A stretch of 50,194 nucleotides of DNA from Chloroflexota bacterium. GTDB taxonomy: Bacteria > Chloroflexota > Anaerolineae > J102. The DNA lies in assembly GCA_029782215.1 (NCBI GenBank), contig JAKOVD010000039.1:1-50194 (forward strand), in the 5' to 3' direction. Positions within the stretch are counted from its first letter, which is position 1. The number at the start of each line of letters is the position of its first letter. Positions 1-7,361 of this stretch are shown here, one piece after another. The position numbers and the translations under genes are program-made. Under the pieces are notes generated by a model that did not search any database, had not been told where the DNA came from, and saw nothing but the letters and a program-made list of their open reading frames with translations.

Positions 1-186
1 AACAGCCCCCAGCCAGGCCACATTTCGCATTCCGACCCCAGCCTGTACGCAAGCCGCAGCCCACTGGCCATCGCGGCAGCGCACCTTGTGGCATCTCGCT
101 CGTATCCGCGACCGTCGCTTACCAGCCGCTGGTCACACGCCGAGCTTGGTTGTAGTTGTTAAAGATCAGCTTCTTTCAGCAGAGTC

Positions 187-206
187 AACGTTACAACGTT
201 CCAACG
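187..206. repeat. AACGTT-type short repeat
   Basis: The bases just before the first gene contain two AACGTT palindromes and a third partial AACGT motif. The same vocabulary forms a larger cluster at 3755-3875 between the rpiB-like and deoC genes, so this looks like one member of a dispersed intergenic family. Bases 1-186 show no gene, RNA or convincing promoter. Confidence 0.5.
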
Positions 207-212
207 TCTTCT

Positions 213-1067
213 ATGAATAAGCTCTCCGAGCAGATCACGGCTGCGCTGGGTGTGGGTGTGCGGCGGATCGCAGCCCTGGGCGGCGGCTGTGTGGGCGAGG
301 TATACCGGGTGGACCTGGCGGATGGGGAGACGGTGGTGGCCAAGGTGGACCAGGGCCCGCATCCCATCCTGGGGCGCGAGGCGGCCATGCTGCGCTACCT
401 GGCCGGTCACAGCCAGCTCCCGGCGCCCCGCGTGCTGTTCGGCTCTGACCGGCTGCTGATCATGACTTGGCTGCCGGGGAGCAGCTCCTTCACCACCGCC
501 GGCCAACGCCACGCCGCCGAGCTGCTGGCCGGGCTGCACGCATTGGCGGCGCCGGCCTATGGCTTCGAGGAGGACACCCTGATCGGCGGCCTGCACCAGC
601 CGAACCCCTGGACCGCCTCCTGGCCCGACTTCTTCCGCGACCAGCGGATCCTGGCCATGGGCCGCCAGGCCCTGGAGGCCGGGCAGTTGCCGCCGGCCTT
701 GATGGCGCGGCTGGACCGGCTGGCCGCCCGCCTTGAACGCTGGCTGCCGGAAGGGGGCCGTCCGGCGCTGCTGCACGGCGACGTATGGGCGGGCAATGTC
801 CTGGCCCAGGGCGATCGCATCACCGGATTCGTCGATCCTGCGCTCTACTACGGCGATCCTGAGATCGAGCTGGCTTTTATCACCCTCTTCCACACCTTTG
901 GCGCGCCCTTTTTCGAGCATTACGCTGCGATGCGTCCACTTCAGCCGGGTTTCTGGGAAGAACGGCGCGATCTCTACAACCTTTATCCCCTGCTCGTTCA
1001 CGTGCGATTGTTTGGCGGCAGCTATGTTTCCGCCGTCGATGCGACCTTGCGCCGATTCGGGATATGA
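213..1067 (+). CDS. Fructosamine-kinase-family phosphotransferase
   Basis: Probable cytoplasmic kinase of the fructosamine-3-kinase/aminoglycoside-phosphotransferase fold, which in known members phosphorylates ketosamines on glycated proteins or related small molecules. The 284-residue product has a Gly-rich N-lobe (ALGGGCVGEVYRV), a Lys in VVAKVD, and the catalytic loop HGDVWAGN with the expected Asp at about residue 190. A Mg-binding VDPALYYGDPEIELA stretch follows, matching the family's 'D-P-A-x-x-x-G-x-x-E-x-D/E' signature. The length is normal for bacterial members. An in-frame TTG lies upstream at 156, but the ATG at 213 starts exactly where homology to the family would begin, although no strong ribosome binding site precedes it. 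It stands alone, with a promoter for the next gene downstream. The family is clear; the substrate is not. Confidence 0.85.
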   Translation: MNKLSEQITAALGVGVRRIAALGGGCVGEVYRVDLADGETVVAKVDQGPHPILGREAAMLRYLAGHSQLPAPRVLFGSDRLLIMTWLPGSSSFTTAGQRHAAELLAGLHALAAPAYGFEEDTLIGGLHQPNPWTASWPDFFRDQRILAMGRQALEAGQLPPALMARLDRLAARLERWLPEGGRPALLHGDVWAGNVLAQGDRITGFVDPALYYGDPEIELAFITLFHTFGAPFFEHYAAMRPLQPGFWEERRDLYNLYPLLVHVRLFGGSYVSAVDATLRRFGI

Positions 1068-1149
1068 CGCATTTCCGTGCAGATGCAGCCTGTGCTTGCA
1101 CCTTGCACCCTTCGCATGTGTAGAAACGGGGATTTCGTGTATTGCGAAT

Positions 1150-1177
1150 TTGACACGCTGATTTCGTATGCTATACT
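1150..1177 (+). promoter_or_regulatory. Sigma-70-type promoter of the LysM gene
   Basis: TTGACA at 1150-1155 and TATACT at 1172-1177 are separated by 16 bases. The match is near consensus and lies about 50 bases before the ATG at 1229. A GGGAG ribosome binding site sits at 1216-1220. Confidence 0.75.
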
Positions 1178-1228
1178 TCAGCCTGACGAGGTTGTCTTTC
1201 CCCCGCACCGACTCAGGGAGTAAAAGGT

Positions 1229-2116
1229 ATGAAGAAAGCCGCATTTTTCGGTCTTGTGCTGGCCTTGGTGGTATCGATCCTGCCATTGGCAGCATTTACC
1301 CCCCAGGCCGAAGCAGGTGGCTGCCGAACATGGTATGTGGTTCGTCGTGGTGATACGTTGGCCGTCATCGCCAAACGCTACAATACGACTGTAGCAGTGC
1401 TGATGAATGCCAACAACATCAAGAACCGCAATCGCATTGTCGTCGGCAGAAGCCTGTGCATTCCCGGCAACGTTCCGCCGCCCCATCCCCAACCCCAACC
1501 CCACCCCTGGCCGAAGCCATGGCCCTGCGGGCAGCCCAATGGCTGTCCACCGGCGCCGCAGCCCCAGCCGCAGCCGTGGCCCTGCCAGAACCCGAACGGA
1601 TGCTATCCGCCGCCTCCGGGACCCTGCCAGCCCAACGGTTGTTACCCGCCGCCCCCGCCGGGCCCAGCCTGCAACATCATGCCGGTGCAGGGCTTCGGGA
1701 ACGTGTGGTACGGCAACGTCACGGTTCGCAACCGCCTGGGCTGCCCCACGGCTGTTGAACAGGGCTTTACCGCCGTCGACGAACCCTTCTGCAACGGCTA
1801 CGTGGTCGAAGACGTCAACGGCAGGAACCTCTACATTCTGTTCAACAACCACCGATGGGAGCAGCGGGCCGCCACCTGGACCCAGAGCGACGCCGTCTAC
1901 AATCCCCAGATCGTGCCGCCTCCCGGCTACTACCAGCCGCAGTACAGCATCGGCAAGGCCTGGCGCGAGAGCGATCTCATGCAGCGTCTCAGTTGGGGCC
2001 TCACGCCGCAGCGCAGCGTCAACGCCACCCGCCAGTCCTTCGATAACGGCATGATGCTGTGGACCGGCGCCAATGGTGTGTACGTGCTCTACAACGACGG
2101 CACCTGGTCCCGCTAG
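1229..2116 (+). CDS. Secreted LysM-domain protein with Pro/Cys-rich linker
   Basis: Exported cell-envelope protein, probably peptidoglycan-associated. Residues 1-29 form a Sec signal peptide (MKK start, hydrophobic core, cleavage near AEAGG). Residues about 35-80 are one LysM domain (WYVVRRGDTLAVIAKRYNTT). Then comes a linker of about 65 residues rich in Pro and Gln with a repeated motif C-x-x-P-N-G-C-x-P-P-P. The C-terminal 150 residues are Trp/Tyr/Asn-rich with no family I recognise, including a WYGNVTVRNRLGCP segment that looks like a beta-rich binding domain. LysM domains bind N-acetylglucosamine polymers. The many paired Cys in the linker suggest disulfides outside the membrane. It is a single-gene unit with its own promoter and a strong terminator. 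Confidence 0.85.
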   Translation: MKKAAFFGLVLALVVSILPLAAFTPQAEAGGCRTWYVVRRGDTLAVIAKRYNTTVAVLMNANNIKNRNRIVVGRSLCIPGNVPPPHPQPQPHPWPKPWPCGQPNGCPPAPQPQPQPWPCQNPNGCYPPPPGPCQPNGCYPPPPPGPACNIMPVQGFGNVWYGNVTVRNRLGCPTAVEQGFTAVDEPFCNGYVVEDVNGRNLYILFNNHRWEQRAATWTQSDAVYNPQIVPPPGYYQPQYSIGKAWRESDLMQRLSWGLTPQRSVNATRQSFDNGMMLWTGANGVYVLYNDGTWSR

Positions 2117-2142
2117 TCCCAGCCCTTCCCCTTCCGCAGCGC

Positions 2143-2178
2143 AAGAAGCCGGTCCGCCCTGGACCGGCTTCTTCTTTT
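2143..2178 (+). terminator. Intrinsic terminator after the LysM gene
   Basis: A perfect 13-bp stem (2143-2155 with 2161-2173) with a five-base loop is followed by a T-rich tail (CTTCTTTTGT region). It closes the LysM unit 27 bases after its stop codon. Confidence 0.88.
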
Positions 2179-2198
2179 GTGTTAAAGCCGCAAACCCT

Positions 2199-2228
2199 TT
2201 GCCGCTGCCCGTTGGCGGGTGCTATAAT
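2199..2228 (+). promoter_or_regulatory. Promoter of the signal peptidase gene
   Basis: TTGCCG at 2199-2204 and a perfect TATAAT at 2223-2228 with an 18-base spacer lie directly after the LysM terminator. They predict a short leader of about 30 bases before the GTG at 2266. Confidence 0.75.
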
Positions 2229-2265
2229 TCCTGGACCGATTTTTCTGGTATCCCGGCGAAACCAA

Positions 2266-2901
2266 GTGACTGATTCCAACCCCTTTCCCTCTGCTTCCGG
2301 CTACGAGCCTGAAGCGGGCGCTTCCTTGTCGCCCGCGCCGGCGGCGGCGGCACCCCCGGCGGCGTCCGCTGCCGATTTCATCTGGGAGGTGGTGCAGACC
2401 CTGATCATCGCCGGGCTGCTGATCGTCTTCTTCCGCACCTTCATCTTCCAGAACTACGTCGTCGAAGGGCAGAGCATGCTCAACACGCTCTTGCCCGGCG
2501 AGCGCCTCATCGTCAGCCGCCTGCACTACCTGGTGGGCAGCCCGCAGCGGGGAGATGTGATCGTTCTCCAGTACCCCTTGCAGCCCGATCGGGACTTCGT
2601 GAAACGAATCATCGGCCTGCCGGGCGAGACCATTGCCATCCGCAGCGGCCAGATCCTGATCGACGGCAGACCCCTGCCCCCGGAAGACTACGTCGAGTAT
2701 CCCAGCGATACCAGCATGGAGCCGGTACAGCTCACCGACACCGAGTACTTTGTGATGGGCGACAACCGCGCCGGGTCGAGCGACTCGCGGAGTTGGGGAC
2801 CCCTGGAGGCGCACTACATCATCGGCAAGGCCTGGCTGGTCTACTTCCCCTTTAAGGACTTCGGCCTGGTCCACCACGAGGACCTGGAGCCCGTACCCTG
2901 A
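2266..2901 (+). CDS. lepB: Signal peptidase I
   Basis: Membrane-anchored serine protease that removes Sec and Tat signal peptides on the outer face of the cytoplasmic membrane. The 211-residue product has an Ala/Pro-rich N-terminus and one membrane segment (VVQTLIIAGLLIVFFRTFIF). The catalytic Ser is in VEGQSMLNTL (about residue 70), the catalytic Lys in DFVKRIIGLPGE (about residue 113), and the family box GDNRAGSSDSRSWG is near the C-terminus. The GTG at 2266 is preferred over upstream in-frame codons because the -10 TATAAT lies at 2223-2228 and longer forms would begin upstream of transcription. The BMC locus starts only 28 bases downstream without a visible terminator, so read-through into it is possible. 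Confidence 0.93.
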   Translation: MTDSNPFPSASGYEPEAGASLSPAPAAAAPPAASAADFIWEVVQTLIIAGLLIVFFRTFIFQNYVVEGQSMLNTLLPGERLIVSRLHYLVGSPQRGDVIVLQYPLQPDRDFVKRIIGLPGETIAIRSGQILIDGRPLPPEDYVEYPSDTSMEPVQLTDTEYFVMGDNRAGSSDSRSWGPLEAHYIIGKAWLVYFPFKDFGLVHHEDLEPVP

Positions 2902-2929
2902 GGCCCGCTGCCACGGCAGCAACGATGCA

Positions 2930-3754
2930 ATGACGCCCTCCGAAACAGAAGTCCGGGCCCTTGTGCGTGAGATCCTCACCCGGCTGGAAAAGCAGGCGGG
3001 TCAAGCCGCGCCTGCGCCGGAGGCGTACGCACGTCCGGCGCCCGGTCCCGACCCCCGGCCCCCTGCGCCAGCCCCGGCCCCCGGCCGCGCCCCCGGCCGC
3101 GCCCCCGGCCGCGCCCCCGGCCGCGCCCCCGCGCCTCGCCGCCTGATCACGGCCGATGACCTGGCGGCGATCCCCGCGGGCGGCAGCCTGGACATCGCGC
3201 CCAACGCCATCATCACGCCCCTGGCCCAGGACCTGGCCCGCGAGCGCGGCATCGACCTGCGTTCGAGCCAGGCCGCAGCCGTCAGGCCGGCGGGACCCGC
3301 CGCCCGGGCGGTGGCTATCGGCGCCGACCATGGCGGCTTTGCCCTCAAAGAACAGCTCAAGCCCTACCTGGCCGAGCTGGGCTACGAGCCGGTGGACGTG
3401 GGCGCCCACGGCAAAGACAGCGTGGACTACCCTGATTTCGCCTTCGCCGTCGCCAGCCTGGTCGCCCAGGGACGCTGTGCCGCCGGCATCGTCATCGACG
3501 GCGCCGGCATCGGCTCCTGCATGGCGGCCAACAAGGTGCCGGGCGTCCGCGCCAGCATGTGCTACGATGTCAGCACCGCGGCCAACGCCCGCGAGCACAA
3601 TCATGCCAACGTGCTCACCCTGGGCGCCGGCCTGGTCGGCGCCGGCCTGGCCCGCCAGATCGTCAAGACCTGGCTGGAAACTCCCTGGGGCGGCGACCGC
3701 CACGCCCGCCGCGTCGACAAGATCACTGCCATCGAAAAACGCTTCTCCAAATAG
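2930..3754 (+). CDS. BMC-associated RpiB-like protein with encapsulation helix
   Basis: Probable microcompartment cargo related to ribose-5-phosphate isomerase B. Residues 1-22 form an amphipathic helix (TEVRALVREILTRLEKQ) typical of encapsulation peptides. A Pro/Ala linker with four Gly-Arg-Ala-Pro units follows. Residues about 72-110 (RLITADDLAAIPAGG ... TPLAQDLARERGI) resemble the small domain seen in other BMC accessory proteins. The RpiB/LacAB fold runs from about residue 122 (AVAIGADHGGFALKEQLKPY) to the end. RpiB normally has Cys or Thr just before the GTGIG loop; here the motif reads VIDGAGIGSCMAANK, with Asp in that place and a Cys inside the loop. The HNHANVL segment keeps the usual His/Asn positions. 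A true pentose-phosphate isomerase role is therefore uncertain; sugar-phosphate isomerase or binding function is inferred from fold and context. Confidence 0.85.
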   Translation: MTPSETEVRALVREILTRLEKQAGQAAPAPEAYARPAPGPDPRPPAPAPAPGRAPGRAPGRAPGRAPAPRRLITADDLAAIPAGGSLDIAPNAIITPLAQDLARERGIDLRSSQAAAVRPAGPAARAVAIGADHGGFALKEQLKPYLAELGYEPVDVGAHGKDSVDYPDFAFAVASLVAQGRCAAGIVIDGAGIGSCMAANKVPGVRASMCYDVSTAANAREHNHANVLTLGAGLVGAGLARQIVKTWLETPWGGDRHARRVDKITAIEKRFSK

Positions 3755-3883
3755 CGTTTGAACGTTGGAACGTCAAAACGTTCGAACGTCACATCTCCCC
3801 AGTCCAAGAAGACATTTCCTTGCCCAATCAGCCAAGAGAACGTTCAAACGTTCCAACTTGCTAACGTTCCAACGGTTTTTGTC
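3755..3883. repeat. AACGTT-rich inverted repeat cluster between rpiB-like gene and deoC
   Basis: Two arms, 3755-3790 and 3838-3875, are each built from AACGTT hexamers and GTTGGAACG/CGTTCCAACG words and are roughly inverse copies of each other. The spacer between them has lower GC than its neighbours. Similar words occur at 187-206. The cluster lies between two genes that belong to one pathway and may be a REP-like insertion. Its right arm ends a few bases before the deoC GTG. Confidence 0.6.
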
Positions 3884-4780
3884 GTGACGCTTACGAATTA
3901 CACGCTTGACGAACTGGTCACCCTGATCACCCGCGAGGTGCTGGCAGCTTACCCCGCGGGCAGCGGGCAGTGTACGAGCTGCCGCCAGCCCTGCAGTGGT
4001 CAGTGCGTCAGCTCCAACCCCGACGCCGTGCGCCAGGTGGTGGCTGCCGGCGCCAGCCGTCTCAGCACCCGTCTGGGCGTGCGCGGGGTCGCCGCCGACA
4101 TGGCCGGCATGATCGACCACACCCTGCTCAAGCCCGACGCCGACGAGGCCCAGCTCCGCCAGTTGTGCGCGGAAGCCCGCGAGTACGGCTTCGCCTCGGT
4201 GTGCGTCAACCCGACCTGGGTGCCCCTCTGCGCCGAGCTGCTGCGCGGGTCCTCCGCCGCGGTCTGCACCGTCATCGGCTTTCCCTTGGGCGCCACCCTC
4301 GGGGACGTCAAGGTCTACGAGAGCGAGCGCGCTATCGCCCACGGCGCCCGCGAGCTGGACATGGTCATCAACGTCGGCGCCCTCAAGAGCCGCAGTTATG
4401 ACCAGGTGCTCGACGACATTGCCGGCGTGGTCGGCGTGGCGCACGCCCATGGCGCCCTGGTCAAGGTCATCATCGAGGCCGTGCTCCTCACCGACGACGA
4501 GAAGGTGGAAGCCTGCGCCCTCAGCAAGGCCGCCGGCGCCGACTTCGTCAAAACCAGCACCGGCTTCGCCAGCGGCGGCGCCACCGCCGCCGACGTCGCC
4601 CTGATGCGCCGCGTCGTCGGCGCCCAGATGGGCGTCAAGGCCGCCGGCGGCATCAAGACCGCAGATGACGCCAGCGCCATGATCCAGGCCGGCGCCACCC
4701 GCATCGGCGCCAGCGCCGGCATCAAGATCGTCCAGCAGGCCGCCGGCCTGCCCGTGACCGGCAAGACGCCCGCCTACTGA
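3884..4780 (+). CDS. deoC: Deoxyribose-phosphate aldolase with BMC targeting extension
   Basis: Class I aldolase cleaving 2-deoxyribose 5-phosphate to acetaldehyde and glyceraldehyde 3-phosphate. Here it is probably the signature enzyme of the microcompartment. The catalytic part starts near residue 72 ([16 protein letters not shown]). The Schiff-base Lys is in DFVKTSTGF (residue 223), the second active-site Lys in GVKAAGGI (residue 252), and ELDMVINVG carries the catalytic Asp. Residues 7-23 ([17 protein letters not shown]) form an amphipathic encapsulation-type helix absent from housekeeping DeoC. A C-x2-C-x3-C-x3-C motif (residues 30-41) follows it and could bind metal. The GTG at 3884 is chosen because the more upstream ATG at 3758 would translate the intergenic repeat. 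The next gene starts 2 bases after the stop. Confidence 0.93.
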   Translation: MTLTNYTLDELVTLITREVLAAYPAGSGQCTSCRQPCSGQCVSSNPDAVRQVVAAGASRLSTRLGVRGVAADMAGMIDHTLLKPDADEAQLRQLCAEAREYGFASVCVNPTWVPLCAELLRGSSAAVCTVIGFPLGATLGDVKVYESERAIAHGARELDMVINVGALKSRSYDQVLDDIAGVVGVAHAHGALVKVIIEAVLLTDDEKVEACALSKAAGADFVKTSTGFASGGATAADVALMRRVVGAQMGVKAAGGIKTADDASAMIQAGATRIGASAGIKIVQQAAGLPVTGKTPAY

Positions 4781-4782
4781 CC

Positions 4783-5010
4783 ATGAGCGCCCTGGCATCG
4801 CTGCTCCTGCTGGCGCCGCCCACCCCCGAACCTGCGACGGGCGGCCTGCCCATGTCGGTGTGGGCTAACCTGCCCTTCATCGTCTGCGGGGTGTTCGCCC
4901 TCGTCACCCTCATCGGCATGTACTTCATCGTTCGTGAGAACCGCCGCATCGCCGAGACCCACCTGATCTCTGACCACCCGAAGACCCAACCACCCTCTGA
5001 CCAAGGCTGA
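4783..5010 (+). CDS. Small single-span membrane protein in the BMC operon
   Basis: A 75-residue product with one hydrophobic span ([20 protein letters not shown], about residues 28-48). Basic residues (VRENRR) follow, predicting a cytoplasmic C-terminus. It may start at the ATG at 4783 or the internal ATG at 4852. It lies with 2-base gaps to deoC and to the shell gene downstream, so co-translation is likely and the ORF is probably real. I do not recognise a family. Shell loci do not normally encode membrane proteins of this type, so it could tether the compartment or serve transport, or be an unrelated small protein. Confidence 0.6.
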   Translation: MSALASLLLLAPPTPEPATGGLPMSVWANLPFIVCGVFALVTLIGMYFIVRENRRIAETHLISDHPKTQPPSDQG

Positions 5011-5012
5011 TC

Positions 5013-5654
5013 ATGTCCAACATCGAACTGCGTTCCTATGTCTTTCTCGACAGCCTGCAGCCCCAGCACGCCGCCTTCCTGGGCACGGTTGCCAGCGGCT
5101 TCCTGCCCTTGGGCGGCGACGCCTCGCTTTGGATCGAGATCTCACCCGGCATCGAGATCAACCGTGTGACGGACATCGCCATCAAGGCCACCGGCGTGCG
5201 TCCCGGCATGCAGATCGTCGAGCGCCTCTACGGTCTGCTGGAGATCCATGGGCCGTCACAGGCCGATGTGCGGGCAGCAGGGCAGGCCGTTCTTGACGCC
5301 CTGGAGCTGCGGGAAGAAGACCGCCTCAAGCCGCAGGTGGTCTCGAGCCAGATCATCCGCAAGGTCGATGGCCTGCAGGTGCAGTTGATCAACCGCCTGC
5401 GGCACGGCCACATGCTCATCGCCGGGCAGACCCTCTATGTGATGGAGGTCGCGCCCGCCGCCTACGCCGCCCTGGCCGCCAACGAGGCCGAGAAGGCCGC
5501 CAACATCAATATCCTCGAGGTGCGCGCCTTCGGCTCCTTCGGCCGCGTCTACCTGGGCGGCGAGGAACGGGACATCATGGCTGGCTATGGCGCCGGCGTC
5601 GCTGCCATCGAAGCCGTCACCGGCCGCACTGAATCGTCCGGCCGCAGAGAATAG
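5013..5654 (+). CDS. BMC shell protein, tandem-domain trimeric type (BMC-T)
   Basis: Shell protein of 213 residues with two fused BMC folds, forming pseudo-hexameric trimers in facets. The N-terminal part ([20 protein letters not shown]) and the [17 protein letters not shown] and [15 protein letters not shown] segments closely resemble, from memory, the double-stacking trimer of the Haliangium ochraceum microcompartment (Hoch_5816). In that group two trimers stack face to face and have gated central pores, thought to pass larger substrates or cofactors. It starts 2 bases after the small membrane protein and is followed by the BMC-H gene. The assignment to the shell family is firm; stacking is inferred from the resemblance. 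Confidence 0.9.
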   Translation: MSNIELRSYVFLDSLQPQHAAFLGTVASGFLPLGGDASLWIEISPGIEINRVTDIAIKATGVRPGMQIVERLYGLLEIHGPSQADVRAAGQAVLDALELREEDRLKPQVVSSQIIRKVDGLQVQLINRLRHGHMLIAGQTLYVMEVAPAAYAALAANEAEKAANINILEVRAFGSFGRVYLGGEERDIMAGYGAGVAAIEAVTGRTESSGRRE

Positions 5655-5732
5655 TCCATTTCTTGCGTCATGGCGGCCCTGCATGATCAGACGCCGCCCT
5701 GACCTATCATGAATCACAGGAGTGATCCACCC

Positions 5733-6023
5733 ATGACTGATGCACTTGGAATGATCGAGACCAAAGGATTTGCCGCCATGGTTGAGGCTTCAGACGCCAT
5801 GGTCAAGGCCGCGCGCGTGGAGCTGATCGGCTACGAGAAGATCGGCGGCGGCTATGTGACCGCCATCGTGCGCGGGGACGTGGCGGCCGTCAAGGCGGCG
5901 CTGGAGGCCGGTGTGCGCGGGGCCGAGAAAGTCGGAGAGGTCGTATCCGTCCACCTGATCCCCCGGCCGCACGAGAACGTCGACCGCGCCCTGCCGCTCG
6001 GACGCCCGCCCAAGGAGGACTGA
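5733..6023 (+). CDS. BMC shell protein, hexameric type (BMC-H)
   Basis: Main facet protein of the compartment, 96 residues, one classical BMC domain. It has [20 protein letters not shown], the [20 protein letters not shown] core and the helix [13 protein letters not shown], then [15 protein letters not shown]. The pore loop reads KIGGGY. An in-frame ATG exists at 5709, but AGGAG at 5718-5722 sits 10 bases before the ATG at 5733, and family members start with this sequence. It is the only BMC-H gene in the window, so facets may be simple in composition. The pyrophosphatase gene follows 6 bases after its stop. Confidence 0.95.
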   Translation: MTDALGMIETKGFAAMVEASDAMVKAARVELIGYEKIGGGYVTAIVRGDVAAVKAALEAGVRGAEKVGEVVSVHLIPRPHENVDRALPLGRPPKED

Positions 6024-6029
6024 GTCCAG

Positions 6030-6584
6030 GTGCCACACATGCAGAACCTCTGGCGAGAGCTGCGCGCCGGTCCCGACGCGCCAGATCTTCTCTACGTCAT
6101 TGTCGAGATCCCCAAGGGGTCTCGCAACAAGTACGAGTACAACAAAGAGCATGGTGTGATCAAGCTGGATCGCGTGTTGTACTCGTCCGTCTCCTATCCC
6201 GGCGACTATGGCCTGATCCCGCAGACCTTCTGGGAAGACGGCGACCCCCTCGACGTGCTCGTCACCGTGGGTGAACCCACCTTCCCCGGCTGCATCATCG
6301 AAGCGCGCCCCGTCGGCGTGTTCCGCATGGAAGACAAGGGCAAGTCCGACGACAAGATCCTCGCCGTGCCCTACCGTGACCCGCGCTACGCCCAGGTGCA
6401 CGACCTCACCGACCTGCCCCAGCACTTCCTCATCGAGGTAGCGCACTTCTTCAGCGTCTACAAGGCGCTGGAAGAAGGCGGACGCGTCCAGGTGCGCGGT
6501 TGGGAAAATGCCCAGGCCGCCAAGGACTCGGTTCGCTACGCCATGGAGCAGTACCGGGAACGCTTCCACCTGGGAGGGCTTTGA
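6030..6584 (+). CDS. ppa: Inorganic pyrophosphatase, family I
   Basis: Soluble Mg-dependent enzyme hydrolysing pyrophosphate to two phosphates. The 184-residue protein carries the family core: VIVEIPKGSRNKYEYNKE, SYPGDYGLIPQTFWEDGDPL with the D-G-D-P-L-D signature continuing into DVLVTV, and DDKILAVP. The GTG at 6030 is favoured because AAGGAGG at 6012-6018 is correctly spaced; an ATG lies at 6039. It is embedded between a shell gene and an MBL-fold gene, with start-stop overlap to the latter. It may simply travel in the operon. It could also pull forward a PPi-releasing CoA-ligase or nucleotide-sugar step linked to the compartment. No targeting helix is visible at its N-terminus. Confidence 0.95.
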   Translation: MPHMQNLWRELRAGPDAPDLLYVIVEIPKGSRNKYEYNKEHGVIKLDRVLYSSVSYPGDYGLIPQTFWEDGDPLDVLVTVGEPTFPGCIIEARPVGVFRMEDKGKSDDKILAVPYRDPRYAQVHDLTDLPQHFLIEVAHFFSVYKALEEGGRVQVRGWENAQAAKDSVRYAMEQYRERFHLGGL

Positions 6585-7273
6585 TGCTTCAGGTCGGGCC
6601 CGATCTCGTCTGCATCGAGCTGAAGGGCGTCAATGCCTACCTGTGGACCGGTCCCGGCGGCCCGACGCTGATCGATACCGGCATGCCGGGCTCCTGGTCG
6701 CAGCTTGTCGGCGATCTCGCGGCTCACGGCGTGAAGCCGGGCGACCTCAAGCGCATCATCGTCACCCACGCCGACTTCGACCACATCGGCTGCCTGAAGG
6801 CGCTCAAGGCGCAGTCGCCCGCCCTGGTCGCCTGCCACACCGTCGAAGCGGTCTACGTCCGCGGCGAGAAGTCAAAGCCCGCCAACCCCAGCGTGCTCGG
6901 CTACGTCGTACACCCGCTCATGGCAGGGTTCCAGCGCCGCTATGACCTCGGCGTCTGGCAGCTCGACGAGCTGGTGGTCGAAGGGCATGTCTTTCCCGAA
7001 GGCTTCACCGCCCTGCACACGCCGGGGCACTCGCCCGGCCACATGTCGCTCCTCCACAAACAGGCCGGCATCCTTATCACAGGGGATGCCCTGAGCAACC
7101 ACAAGGGCAAGCTCAGCCTGCCCATGGTCCTGGCCACACCCAACATGGGCATGGCCGTCGAGAGCATTCGCAAGCTCGGCGGCCTGACCTACGAAACGGC
7201 CTGTTTCGGCCACGGCCCGCCCATCGTGGGCGGCGCCAGCCAGGCCATCGCCGCCTTTGCCCAGACTCTATGA
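6584..7273 (+). CDS. MBL-fold metallohydrolase
   Basis: Metallo-beta-lactamase-fold hydrolase of 229 residues. The metal motif is THADFDH (residues 61-67), so the second His of the classic H-x-H-x-D-H is an Asp. Later metal ligands are in HTPGHSPGHM and ITGDALSN, and the closing FGHGPPI supplies the last His. This variant is seen in glyoxalase-II-like and related hydrolases with altered metal preference. Its ATG overlaps the ppa stop (TGATG), and GGGAGGG precedes it, so it is translationally coupled to ppa. The substrate is unknown; a thioester or phosphoester linked to the operon's metabolism is possible. Confidence 0.88.
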   Translation: MLQVGPDLVCIELKGVNAYLWTGPGGPTLIDTGMPGSWSQLVGDLAAHGVKPGDLKRIIVTHADFDHIGCLKALKAQSPALVACHTVEAVYVRGEKSKPANPSVLGYVVHPLMAGFQRRYDLGVWQLDELVVEGHVFPEGFTALHTPGHSPGHMSLLHKQAGILITGDALSNHKGKLSLPMVLATPNMGMAVESIRKLGGLTYETACFGHGPPIVGGASQAIAAFAQTL

Positions 7274-7361
7274 TCCTGGTAGGGCCGGAGCACCACAACG
7301 CCCGTGCGAGAGAAACGCCAAAACACACCCATTGAGGTCTGCCAAGTGAGGTCGATTGCCT

